Shown here piece after piece: positions 12,725-24,420 of a stretch of DNA of 64,000 nt. Location of the stretch: positions 42,044,198 to 42,108,197 of the forward strand of contig CP154957.1 of NCBI GenBank assembly GCA_039621445.1, written 5' to 3'. The position numbers were made by a program, and so were the translations under genes. Each line of letters begins with the position of its first letter. Position 1 is the first letter of the stretch. The DNA is from Euglena gracilis. Its lineage: Eukaryota; Euglenida; Euglenophyceae; Euglenales. The notes beneath the pieces are model-generated. The model did no database searches, was not told the DNA's origin, and saw nothing but the letters and a program-made list of their open reading frames with translations.

Positions 12725-13410
12725 CGAAGACTGGGGGGGGGTCAACCAACTACCCAATTTGCACGCGTACAGAAAATACTGGATGACACCCGCGAACGTG
12801 CACGCAACCCCACCTACACCGATCCGCCTAGAGGCGAACCCCTCCCTATCAATAATCCACCGCTATTGGCGGATATGCAGGATCAACCTGCAGCCTACCG
12901 AGCAGCCAAAATGGCTTATGCCCCACAGGAATTGCTTGGACGAACAAGCGCTATGCACCCTGCCTTTTTGGGCCCCTTTTTTGCATCCCATCTCAGTCCT
13001 CATGCTTGGAAACAAGCTAGAGAAGAGATAGCTCGATGGGAAGCCCGATCGGGCAAGGGTAAAGCCAAAAGTGCTCCCAAATGAGCACCTACTGCAGGCC
13101 AGAAAGGCCAAGGCAAAGGCCAGAAAGGCCAATACCAGAACGTCTATGAGGACGACATGGAAGCTCTATTCGAGCACATCCAAAGTATTCATGACCTCGC
13201 ATTCGAGGCCATGCGCAAGTTCCAAAACGAACTTAGTCTTCCGATCCTGGTCGCCTCTCCTGTCATGACGGTAACCAGACAGCTCTATACGGAGCGTAAT
13301 CGTGATTTCCACCGTGATGGAACTTTATATGCCTTTGAGGGTAATGTCATTATCGGTCCGATACTGGACAATCTGCCGGCATTCTGGCACGTTTGGTTCT
13401 GGGCGGGATA
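12725..13410 (+). pseudogene. Broken or spliced coding-like region, unknown protein
   Basis: I do not recognise the family. One frame is open on each side of a single TGA at 13,082-13,084. The first part (to 13,081) has protein-like composition with segments such as AAYRAAKMAYAPQEL and WKQAREEIARWEAR, then a basic Gly/Lys/Gln linker that carries on after the stop as GQKGQGKGQ. It is followed by an acidic, amphipathic stretch (YEDDMEALFEHIQS) and then NVIIGPILDNLPAFW. Frame and style are the same on both sides of the TGA. A candidate 39-nt intron (13,059-13,097, GTAAAG...CTGCAG, phase 1) would remove the stop in frame and join two halves of the KGQ linker. The alternatives are a nonsense-mutated pseudogene or a retroelement gag-like remnant. 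The frame opens after a TGA at 12,722. The 3' end blends into GC-rich repeat after about 13,410. Confidence 0.45.
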
Positions 13411-13654
13411 CCCCACCCAAAATTTCGGAAGGTTCCTGAACTCCTGTGGATATCCTTACCTGGATTTGGTTCCTGCACCCCCCGACCGGGGGGGGGTCGT
13501 ACACCCCCCAACCTGCAACCCCCGACCGGGGGGTGGTGGGCATATAGGGGTGGTCGGTGGACAAGGGGGGGGGTACCATGCACAACCTCCTTTGGTCCAT
13601 CACCCGAATGCCCAGCCACCCACCCGAAGCTTCCCAAACCCCTGAGAATTGGCC

Positions 13655-16600
13655 CATTCCCCTCGAGGGCCCCTCTTTGTGTGTGCGGCTAGATAGCACC
13701 AACCCCCCTCCCACCACCCCCCCCCCTCGGACCCCCCCACACCTCTCAAAAGTCTGTCATTTTTGTTCTAGTAGTTTTGGGAATTCTGCATTCAATTATA
13801 AATAAAAAAATTAAAATTTTGTGGCTGAATAGGGCGAGCTGGGGCATCATCCCTCGGCCCCCTTGGCGGTTTCCCGAATGGAAACGACCCAAGGTACCAT
13901 TTTTAAAGTTAGTAAAAGGTTGGGGAGCGGTGGCAAAGGGTTGGCAGTTTCGGGCGAAATTGGGCCCCGAGCCGGCCAACGCTTTTTTAGGGCCCCTCTT
14001 TGTGTGTGCGGCCAGAAAACACCAACCGCTCACCGGACCTTTTTGGACCCCCACCCCCCTGTCAAAAGTTTGTCATTTTTGTTCCTGCAGTTTCGGGAAT
14101 TCTGCATTCAAATCTAAATAAAAAAAGGAAACCTTTGCGGCTTAATAGGGGGCCCTGGGGCATCATCCCTCGGCCTCCTTGGCTGTTTCCCGAATGCAAA
14201 TGACCCAAGGTACCATTTTTAAAGTTAGTAAAAGGTTGGGGAGCGGTGGCAAAGGGTTGGCAGTTTCGGGCGAAATTGGGCCCCGAGCCGGCCAACGCTT
14301 TTTTACGGCCCCTCTTTGTGTGTGCGGCCAGAAAACACCAACCCCCCTCCCACCGGACCCCCATGGACCCCCCCTCCCGGACCCCCCCATCAAAAGGTTG
14401 TCGTTTTTGGTCTAGCAGTTTTGGGAATTCTGCATTCAAATATAAATAAAAAAAGTAAAACTTTGCGGCTGAATAGGGCGAGCTGGGGCGTCATCCCTCG
14501 GCCCCCTTGGCGGTTTCCCGAATGGAAACGACCCAAGGTACCATTTTTAAAGTTAGTAAAAGGTTGGAGAGCGGTGGCAAAGGGTTGGCAGTTTCGGGCG
14601 AAATTGGGCCCCGAGCCGGCCAAAGCTTTTTCAGGGCCCCTCTTTGTGTGTGCGGCTAGATAGCACCAACCCCCCTCCCACCACCCCCCCCCCCGGACCC
14701 CCCCACACCTCTCAAAAGTCTGTCATTTTTGTTCTTGCAGTTTTGGGAATTCTGCAATCAATTATAAATAAAAAAAGTAAAATTTTGCGGCTGAATAGGG
14801 CGAGCTGGGGCATCATCCCTCGGCCCCCTTGGCGGTTTCCCGAATGGAAACAACCCAAGGTACCATTTTTAAAGTTAGTAAAAGGTTGGGGAGCGGTGGC
14901 AAAGGGTTGGCAGTTTCGGGCGAAATTGGGCCCCGAGCCGGCCAACGCTTTTTTAGGGCCCCTCTTTGTGTGTGCGGCCAGAAAACATCGAACGCTCACC
15001 GGACCTTTTTGGACCCCCACCCCCCTGTCAAAAGTTTGTCATTTTTGCTCCTGCAGTTTCGGGAATTCTGCATTCAAATCTAAATAAAAAAAGGAAACCT
15101 TTGCGGCTAAATAGGGCGAGCTGCGGCATCATCCCTCGGCCCCCTTGGCGGTTTCCCGAATGGAAACAATCCAAGGTACCATTTTTAAAGTTAGTAAAAG
15201 GTTGGGGAACGGTGGCAAAGGGTTGGCAGTTTCGGGCGAAATTGGGCCCCGAGCCGGCCAACGCTTTTTCAGGGCCCCTCTTTGTGTGTGCGGCTAGACA
15301 GCACCAACCCTCCTCCCACCACCCCCCCCGGACCCCCCCACACCTCTCAAAAGTCTGTCATTTTTGTTCTAGCAGTTTTGGGAATTCTGCAATCAATTAT
15401 AAATAAAAAAGTAAAATTTTGCCGCTGAATAGGGCGAGCTGGGGCATCATCCCTCGGCCCCCTTGGCGGTTTCCCAAATGGAAACAACCCAAGGTACCAT
15501 TTTTAAAGTTAGTAAAAGGGTGGGGAGCGGTGGCAAAGGGTTGGCAGTTTCGGGCGAAATTGGGCCCCGAGCCGGCCAACGCTTTTTCAAGGCCCCTGTT
15601 TGTGTGTGCGGCCAGAAAACACCAACCGTTCCCCAGACCTTTTTGGACCCCCACCCCCCTGTCAAAAGTTTGTCATTTTTGTTCTTGCAGCTTTGGGAAT
15701 TCTGCATTCAAATCTAAATAAAAAAGGAAACCTTTGCGGCTGAATAGGTGGCCCTGGGGCATCATCCCTCGGCCCCCTTGGCTGTTTCCCGAATGGAAAC
15801 AACCCAAGGTACCATTTTTAAAGTTAGTAAAAGGTTGGGGAGCGGTGGCAAAGGGTTGGCAGTTTCGGGCGAAATTGGACCCGAGCCGGCCAACGCTTTT
15901 TTAGGGCCCCTCTTTGTGTGTGCCGCCAGAAAACACCAACCCCCCTCCCACCGGACTCCCATGAACTCCCCCTCCCGGACCCACCCATCAGTAGTTTGTC
16001 ATTTTTGTTCTAGCAGTTATAGGAATTCTGCGTTCAAATATAAATAAAAAAAGTAAAATTTTGTGGCTGAATAGGGCGAGCTGGGGCATCATCCCTCGGC
16101 CCCCTTGGCGGTTTCCCAAATGGAAACAACCCAAGGTACCATTTTTAAGGTTAGTAAAAGGTTGGGGAGCGGTGGCAAAGGGTTGGCAGTTTCGGGCGAA
16201 ATTGGGCCCCGAGCCGGCCAACGCTTCTTCAGGGCCCCTCTTTGTGTGTGCGGCTAGATAGCACCAACCCCCCTCCCCCCCCACCGGACCCCCCCCACTC
16301 CCCTGTCAAAAGTTTGTCTTTTTTGTTCCTGCAGTTTTGGGAATTCTGCATTCAATTATAAATGAATAAGTGAACTTTTTGCGGCTTAATAGGGCAAGCT
16401 GGGGCATCATCCCTCGGCCCCCTTGGCTGTTTCCCGAATGGAAACAACCCAAGGTACCATTTTTAAAGTTTGTAAAAGGTTGGGGAGCGGTGGCAAAGGG
16501 TTGGCAGTTTTGGCGAAATTGGGCCCCGAGCCGGCCAACGCTTTTTTAGGGCCCCTCTTTGTGTATACGTCCAGAAAACACCAACCCCCCACCCACCGGA

Positions 16601-17160
16601 CCCCCATGGACCCCCCTCCCGGACCCCCCCACTCCCCCATCAAAAGTTTGTTATTTTTGTTCTAGCAGTTTTGGGAATTCTGCGTTCAAATACAAATAAA
16701 AAAAAGTAAAATTTTGCGGCTGAATAGGGCGAGCTGGGGCATCATCCCTCGGCCCCCTTGGCGGTTTCCCAAATGGAAACAACCCATTTTTAAAGTTAGT
16801 AAGGTACCATTTTTAAAGTTAGTAAAAGGTTGGGGAGCGGTGGCAAAGGGTTGGCAGTTTCGGGCGAAATTGGGCCCCGAGCCGGCCAACGCTTTTTCAA
16901 GGCCCCTCTTTGTGTGTGCGGCTAGAACCCCCCCCCACTCCCCTGTCAAAAGTTTGTCATTTTTGTTCCAGCAGTTTTGGGAATTCCGCATTCAAATATA
17001 AACAAAAAAGGTAAAACTTTGCGACTGAATAGGGCGAGCTGGGGCATCATCCCTCGGCCCCCTTGGCTGTTTCCCAAATTGAAACGACCAAAGGTACCAT
17101 TTTTAAAGTTAGTAAAAGGTTGGGGAGCGGTGGCAAAGGGTTGGCAGTTTTGGCAAAATG
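13655..17160 (+). repeat. 320-bp satellite array, block A (about 11 monomers)
   Basis: Head-to-tail monomers spaced 312-330 bp, counted from the recurring TTTCCCGAATGGAAAC element at about 13,863, 14,179, 14,510, 14,829, 15,150, 15,463 and onward. Each monomer has a conserved core of about 170 bp (from GGGGCATCATCCCTCGG to CTCTTTGTGTGTGCGG) and a variable arm of about 150 bp with C-runs. Arms fall into at least three sequence types in this block. Every monomer opens frames of 60-150 codons, but stop codons (TAG in the arm, TAA in the AAATAAAAA tract) end them, and arm lengths are not constant modulo three. Confidence 0.95.
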
Positions 17161-20100
17161 TGGTTTGACATGGACCCCGGACCCCCGAACCCGTGTCAAA
17201 AGTATGTTGTTTTGTTCTTATGGTTTCGCGAATTCCACACTCCACATTTGTGGAATGTGAGCAATGGGTCAATATCATGTCATCCCTTTTCAGCGCCATT
17301 GCTTTGTGCGTAACGCACAAAAAAAGGAACAACGAATTTATCTCCGCGGTCCCTCTTTATTGAATATTTTTCAGATGTATATTCACTAACTTTTTTGTGC
17401 ATGGGGGCGATGTGCGAAATTTTGTCATTTTCACCCACAATTTTGAAATTGGCATGCCCCCACGTTTGTCAATCGTGAGTGATGTGTGTTTGCGCACGTG
17501 TGTGTGCAATTTGTTTGTATTGCTCTCCTTCTGACCTGTACAGTATTCGCTATACATTGGCAGTTGCATTTCTTACAATTTGTTGATTGTTGATAGCTAA
17601 TGAATTTCCTTGGGCTCGTTGCTTGTGTCACAAAGCAAAAATTTTCGGACATTTTTTTTAAAGCAAAAGGCACCCAAAGCCGGCGCATTGTCAGCCTCCT
17701 AAAAAGCCTCATTCGTCGCATCCCGCCAACAGCAATGAAAGCTTTGGAGGGGGATGGCTGGATTTTTTTTGGAAGAGCGATAGTTCAACAGGCTCTTCCT
17801 TGCCACGTGCAAATTCTAAATTGTCGGAGTGCATTCCCAAGGCACGCCGGTCGGGCCACCTGAGAGCGTGGGGAAAGGGGTTCAAGGTTCTGATTTGTTT
17901 CTTGAGGCAGGTTGGCGCTTAAAATTTTCGCCGAGGGCACATTTTCTTACATTGCCAAATCTGCTGGTGTTTGTTTCAATGAGCTCTCATTTCCCCTTTG
18001 CCGACCTGCTGAAGCCTTTTGTTCTGTCAGCAGCAGGGCGTTTCCATCGCAAAACTGCTTACACCAAAGGGTTTCCAAAACTTTTGACAAAAAAAGACCG
18101 CAAGTTTCTCAGCTTAAGCAGTCAGGTGCCTCTCAAAAACTAGCCATTCAGCAGGGTTTTGTCTGGAAGCTGGATTCAGTACCCTGAAAGAGGGTGTAAT
18201 CGGCACCTCTTGCGGCTGAAAGTTGCAGAAAGGATTTGATGTGTATTCGGGACGCTCGCAAGCCTCGCAATGTTGTGCCAAGGCAGGCAATTTCTTTCAT
18301 TGCATGCACTATGTCACTTTTTTTTAAAAAAAACCATTAATTTGAGAAGGAGGGCCCCTCGCAAATTTTAATGCTCCCCAGACGTGAATCCACTCCACTC
18401 CCCAAATATGGCCCTGTGATGTTTTGGAATGCTTACAAGGCAAAAGGCCACTCGCACTCTCTTGAGGACCACTAACCACGGAGGAAGGGACACCGAGGGG
18501 GGAGCAAAAAGACCTTACAAGCAAGGCACGGCTTCACAAGGGTAGACACCTCGGGCTCGGCACTTTGCCCTTGTGAGGTCATACCTTGCTCGCATGGTGC
18601 TCGGGGATAGTGCGGAGCCCGAGCTGTCGCTTCATTGAGACCACAAGCCATTTAGGAGAAAAGACGACTTTTTTCCTTTTCAGTACAAAAGGAGATTCAC
18701 AACGAAAGTCTGGTACAAAAAAAATTGCAGTGACGCCAAAGCTTGTATTGACCGTTCCCACCACCCAATTGTAAAGGTATTCACGAGGGCTTTGAAATAC
18801 TGCCCAAGTGCAAAAGCCATTGGGGGCTTTCTGGTTGGGGTTAATTGGGGTGAAAGCGGTCGACAACAAAGGAGGGTGAAAACAAACTTCCCAAAAAAAG
18901 TGCCGACGTTGCGCAAACCAGAATGGTTTTGGCAACATTAATCTGTGCATTTCATTTGAGTTCTGTGCTCACAAATGGCACATCTCAAGGGCACCCATCA
19001 GCACAGCTCGGCGGGCCTTGGGGTGGCTCAGCACCTATCCGCACCTTGGTAGGCCACGGAGGTTAGCATGAAAATTTCACCCCAACCATCAAAACAGTGA
19101 AGTTCACCGGTGAGCTTCACCGGTGAGCTTCACTGCCAAAAGCACCCCCCCCTCCCGGTGAACGTTCACTGGTGAAGCTGACGAGGGGCCCCGCAGCCCT
19201 CCCTCCCCCGTGCTACCGGTGAAATTTTGCTCCTTTCCTCTCAAAATGGTCATTTTGAGGTTGATGCTTCATGGAATTTTATCGAAATTTCTGAAAACTT
19301 GACCAAAATGTAATTTTGTGGCCATTTTTGGCCAGAAAGGGCTCTCTTGGCGAACTTCACCGGTGAAGTACACCGATGGGTCAGGAAAATGGGGGGAGGG
19401 TGTCCGGGACCCCCGGTGAACTTTCAAACGGTGAACTTCACCATAGGGGTGGGAAGGAGGTAAAAATGACCACAGTCTACTGCCTGATCTCCCACGGCAC
19501 GGCACTGCTACTCAAAAAAAAAACCGTCAGGCACGGCTTAGTGTGGCTTTGCACTGCCAAGACGGGTTCGGCACGGCTGGGAACGGCTTGTCACAGCTCG
19601 GCACTCAACGTTCTCTCGCTCGCGTTGCGCTCGCCCATTTCGTGTGCAGCTTGCTTGCTTGCTGTCTTGTTGGCTATTTGGGTTGAATTCTTGCCCTTAA
19701 GCACTTCATGTCAAAGCACGGTGGCTGAACAAAATCTGCACACCTAATGGAATGGTTGTTCAAATTTGGCTGGTGTTCAAGTTCCTAAGTTTTGCTAAAA
19801 CTGGAAAACTTCGGAAATGCCGCCACGGGATCGGCAGATCCTAAGTTTTGCTAAAATTGCAAAACTTAGGATTCACCCACCAGAACGATTCAATTCAATC
19901 CGGACAGTCAAATCATTCGAAAGTGTGTCAGAATATCGCACTGGTGACATTGGTAAGTTCGCTCTACAGGGACCTTCACATTGAATTCCTGCCTTTCAAG
20001 TGTTTCAAGTAAGTAAGAGCCGGCCAACGCTTTTTCAGGGCCCTCCTTTGGGTGTGCGGCCAGAAAACACCAACGACATGGACCCCCGGACTTGCAGTTT

Positions 20101-20335
20101 CGGGAATTCTGCATTCAAACACAAATAAAAAGTAAAATTTTGAGGCTTACTAGGGGGCCATCCCTCGGCCCTCTTGGTTGTTTCCCGAATGGAAACGACC
20201 CAAGGTGCCATTTTTAAAGTTTGTAAAAGGTTGGGGAGCGGTGGCAAACGGTTGGCAGTTTCGGGCGAAATTGGGCCCCGAGCCGGCCAACGCTTTTTTA
20301 GGGCCCCTCTTTGTGTGTGCGGCCAGAAAACACCA
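16960..20335. repeat. Duplicated ~3.4-kb segment, copy 1
   Basis: Nearly identical to 24,222-27,590. The offset drifts only from 7,262 to 7,254 bp, so there are very few indels. Both copies include satellite flanks and a ~2.8-kb unique interior (about 17,240-20,010) interrupting the 320-bp array. The interior has two clusters of TTCACCGGTGAA palindromes (19,102-19,133 and 19,354-19,368), short CGGCACGGCT reiterations (about 19,495-19,605) and a hairpin at about 19,843-19,877. Frames inside are not conserved: one at 17,829-18,143 is shifted in copy 2 by a one-base change in an A-run. I therefore call no gene. Confidence 0.85.
19842..19878. other. 13-bp-stem hairpin in duplicated segment
   Basis: ATCCTAAGTTTTG and CAAAACTTAGGAT pair perfectly around a 9-base loop. 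In copy 2 (near 27,095-27,128) the left arm carries two substitutions and the stem is weakened. The hairpin is therefore either not maintained by selection or was lost in that copy. Confidence 0.6.
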
Positions 20336-23300
20336 ACCCCTCCCCAGACCTTTTTGGAACCCCGCCCCCCCTGTCAAAAGTCCATCATTTTTGTTCTTGC
20401 AGTTTTGGGAATTTTGCATTCAAATCTAAATAAAAAAGGAAACCTTTGCGGCTGAATAGGTGGCCCTGGGGCATCATCCCTCGGCCCCCTTGGCTGTTTC
20501 CCGAATGGAAACAACCCAAGGTACCATTTTTAAAGTTAGTAAAAGGTTGGGGAGCGGTGGCAAAGGGTTGGCAGTTTTGGCGAAATTGGGCCCCGAGCCG
20601 GCCAACGCTTTTTTAGGGCCCCTCTTTGTGTGTACGTCCAGAAAACACCAACCCCCCACCCACCGGACCCCCATGGACCCTCATCCCGGACCCCCCACCC
20701 CCCCATCAAAAGTTTGTCATTTTTGTTCTAGCAGTTTTGGGAATTCTGCGTTCAAATATAAAAAAAAAAAGTAAAATTTTGTGGCTGAATAGGGCGAGCT
20801 GGGGCATCATCCCTCGGCCCCCTCGGTTTCCCAAATGGAAACAACCCAAGGTACCATTTTTAAAGTTAGTAAAAGGTTGGGGAGCGGTGGCAAAGGGTTG
20901 GCAGTTTCGGGCAAAATTGGGCCCCGAGCCGGCCAACGCTTTTTCAGGGCCCCTCTTTGTGTGTGCGGCTAGATAGCACCAACCCCCCTCCCCGGACCCC
21001 CCCCCAACCCTTGTCAAAAGTTTGTCTTTTTTGTTCCTGCAGTTTTGGCAATTCTGCATTCAATTATAAATAAATAAGTGAACTTTTTGCGGCTTAATAG
21101 GGCGAGCTGGGGCATCATCCCTCGGCCCCCTTGGCTGTTTCCCGAATGCAAATGACCCAAGGTAGCATTTTTAATGTTAGCAAAAGGTTGGGGAGCGGTG
21201 GCAAAGGGTTGGCAGTTTCGGGCGAAAATGGGCCCCGAGCCGGCCAACGCTTTTTCAGCTCCCCTCTTTGTGTGTGCGGCCAGAAAACACCAACCGCTCA
21301 CCGGACCTTTTTGGACCCCCACCACCCTGTCAAAAGTTTGTCATTTTTGTTCCTGCAGTTTCGGGAATTCTGCATTCAAATCTAAATAAAAAAAGGAAAC
21401 CTTTGTGGATGAATAGGGGGCCCTGGGGCATCATCCCTCGGCCCCCTTGGCGGTTTCCCAAATGGAAACGACCCAAGGTACCATTTTTAAAGTTAGTAAA
21501 AGGTTGGGGAGCAGTGGCAAAGGGTTGGCAGTTTCGGGCGAAATTGGGCCCCGAGTCGGCCAACGCTTTTTCAGGGCCCCCCTTTGTGTGTGCGGCCAGA
21601 AAACACCAACCGCTCACCGGACCTTTTTGGAGCCCACCCCCCTGTCAAAAGTTTGTCATTTTTGTTCCTGCAGTTTCGGAATTCTGCATTCAAATCTAAA
21701 TAAAAAAAGTAATCCTTTGCGGCTTAATAGGGGGCCCTGGGGCATCCTCCATCGGCCCCCTTGGCTGTTTCCCGAATGGAAACAGCCCAAGGTACCATTT
21801 TTAAAGTTAGTAAAAGGTTGGGGAGCGGTGGCAAAGGGTTGGCAGTTTCGGGCGAAATTGGGCCCCGAGCCGGCCAACGCTTTTTTAGGGCCCCTCTTTG
21901 TGTGTGCGGCTAGATAGCACCAACCCCCCTCCCACCCCCCCCCCCCGGACCCCCCCACACCTCTCAAAAGTCTGTCATTTTTGCTCTAGCAGTTTTGGGA
22001 ATTCTGCATTCAACTATAAATAAAAAAAAAGTAAAATTTTGCGGCTGAATAGGGCGAGCTGGGGCATCATCCCTCGGCCCCATTGGCGGTTTCCCGAATG
22101 GAAACGACCCAAGGTACCATTTTTAAAGTTAGTAAAAGGTTGGGGAGCGGTGGCAAAGGGTTGGCAGTTTCGGGCGAAATTGGGCCCCGAGCCGGCCAAC
22201 GCTTTTTCAGGGCCCCTCTTTGTGTGTGCGGCCAGAAAACACCAACCGCTCACCGGACCCTATTGGACCCGCACCCCCCTGTCAAAAGTTTGTCATTTTT
22301 GTTCTTGCAGTTTCGGGAATTCTGCATTCAAATCAAAAAAAAGGAAACCTTTGTGGCTGAATAGGGGGCCCTGGGGCATCATCCCTCGGCCCCCTTGGCG
22401 GTTTCCCGAATGGAAACAACCCAAGGTACCATTTTTAAAGTTAGTAAAAGGTTGGGGAACGGTGGCAAAGGGTTGGCAGTTTCGGGCGAAATTGGGCCCC
22501 GAGCCGGCCAACGCTTTTTCAGGGCCCCTCTTTGTGTGTGCGGCCAGAAAACACCAACCGCTCACCGGACATTTTTGGACCACCCCCCTGTCAAAAGTTT
22601 GTCATTTTTGTTCCTGCAGTTTCGGGAATTCTGCATTCAAATCTAAATAAAAAAAGGAAACCTTTGCGGCTTAATAGGGGGCCCTCGGGCATCATCCCTC
22701 GGCCCCCTTGGCTGTTTCCCGAATGGAAACGACCCAAGGTACCATTTTTAAAGTTAGTAAAAGGTTGGGGAACGGTGGCAAAGGGTTGGCAGTTTCGGGC
22801 GAAATTGGGCCCCGAGCCGGCCAACGCTTTTTTAGGGCCCCTCTTTGTGTGTGCGGCCAGAAAACACCAACCGCTCACCGGACCTTTTTGGACCCCCACC
22901 CCCCTGTCAAAAGTTTGTCATTTTTGTTTTTGCAGTTTCGGGAATTCTGCATTCAAATCTGAATAAAAAAAGGAAACCTTTGCGGCTTAATAGGGGGCCC
23001 TGGGGCATCATCCTGCGGCCCCCTTGGCTGTTTCCCGAATGGAAACAACCCAAGGTACCATTTTTAAAGTTTGTAAAAGGTTGGGGAGCGGTGGCAAAGG
23101 GTTGGCAGTTTCGGGCGAAATTGGGCCCCGAGCCGGCCAACGCTTTTTTAGGGCCCCTCTTTGTGTGTGCGGCTAGATAGCGCCAACCCCCCTCCCACCA
23201 CCCCCCCCCCCCGGACCCCCCCACACCTCTCAAAAGTCTGTCATTTTTGTTCTAGCAGTTTTGGGAATTCTGCATTCAATTATAAATAAAAAAGTAAAAT

Positions 23301-24420
23301 TTTGCGGCTGAATAGGGCAAGCTGGGGCATCATCCCTCGGCCCCCTTGGCGGTTTCCCGAATGGAAACAACCCAAGGTACCATTTTTAAAGTTAGTAAAA
23401 GGTTGGGGAGCGGTGGCAAAGGGTTGGCAGTTTCGGGCGAAATTGGGCCCCGAGCCGGCCAACGCTTTTTCAGGGCCCCTCTTCGTGTGTGCGGCTAGAT
23501 AGCACCAACCCCCCTCCCACCACCCCCCCCGGACCCCCCCACACCTCTCAAAAGTCTGTCATTTTTGTTCTCGCAGTTTTGGGAATTCTGCATTCAAATA
23601 TATATAAAAAAGTAAAACTTTGCGGCTGAATAGGGCGAGCTGGGGCATCATCCCTCGGCCCCCTTGGCGGTTTCCCGAATGGAAACAACCCAAGGTACCA
23701 TTTTTAAAGTTAGTAAAAGGTTGGGGAGCGGTGACAAAGGGTTGGCAGTTTCGGGCGAAATTAGGCCCGAGCCGGCCAACGCTTTTTCAGGGCCCCTCTT
23801 TGTGTGTGCGGCCAGATAGCACCAACCCCCCCCCCCCCCCCCCCCCCCCCCCGGACCCCCCACTCCCCTGTCAAAAGTTTGTCATTTTTGTTCCTGCAGT
23901 TTTGGGAACTCTGCATTCAATTATAAATGAATAAGTGAACTTTCTGCGGCTTAATGGGGCGAGCTGGGGCATCATCCCTCGGCCCCCTTGGCTGTTTCCC
24001 GGATGTAAACAACCCAAGGTACCATTTTTAAAGTTAGTAAAAGGTTGGGGAGCGGTGGCAAAGGGTTGGCAGTTTCGGGCAAAATTGGCCCCGAGCCGTC
24101 CAACGCCTTTTTAGGGCCCCTCTTTGTGTGTGCGGCCAGAAAAAACCAACCCCCCTCCCACCGGACCCCCATGGACCCCCCCCTCTCGGACCCCCCCATC
24201 AATAGTTTGTCATTTTTGTTCTAGCAGTTTTGGGAATTCCGCATTCAAATATAAATAAAAAAAGTAAAACTTTGCGGCTGAATAGGGCGAGCTGGGGCAT
24301 CATCCCTCGGCCCCCTTGGCTGTTTCCCAAATTGAAACAATCCAAGGTACCATTTTTAAAGTTAGTAAAAGGTTGGGGAGCGGTGGCAAAGGGTTGGCAG
24401 TTTTGGCGAAATGTGGTTTG
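20012..24420 (+). repeat. 320-bp satellite array, block B (about 14 monomers)
   Basis: Same orientation and family as block A. The first monomer after the duplicated segment is degenerate and shortened. Later ones, such as the cores at 21,131, 21,447, 22,083, 22,395 and 22,708, are 312-316 bp apart. A C-run of about 27 bases lies in one variable arm (about 23,826-23,852). A 203-codon frame at 22,039-22,650 arises because two neighbouring arms happen to have lost their stops; it is not a gene. Confidence 0.95.

Noticed and set aside
17829-18143. 104-codon frame in the duplicated segment
   Set aside because: In the second copy (25,091 onward) a one-base change in an A-run truncates it, so the frame is not maintained between near-identical copies.
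22039-22650. 203-codon frame across two satellite monomers, and many 60-150-codon relatives
   Set aside because: The frames follow the repeat monomer, are closed by stops in most copies, and arm length changes break phase. No codon-level constraint is apparent.
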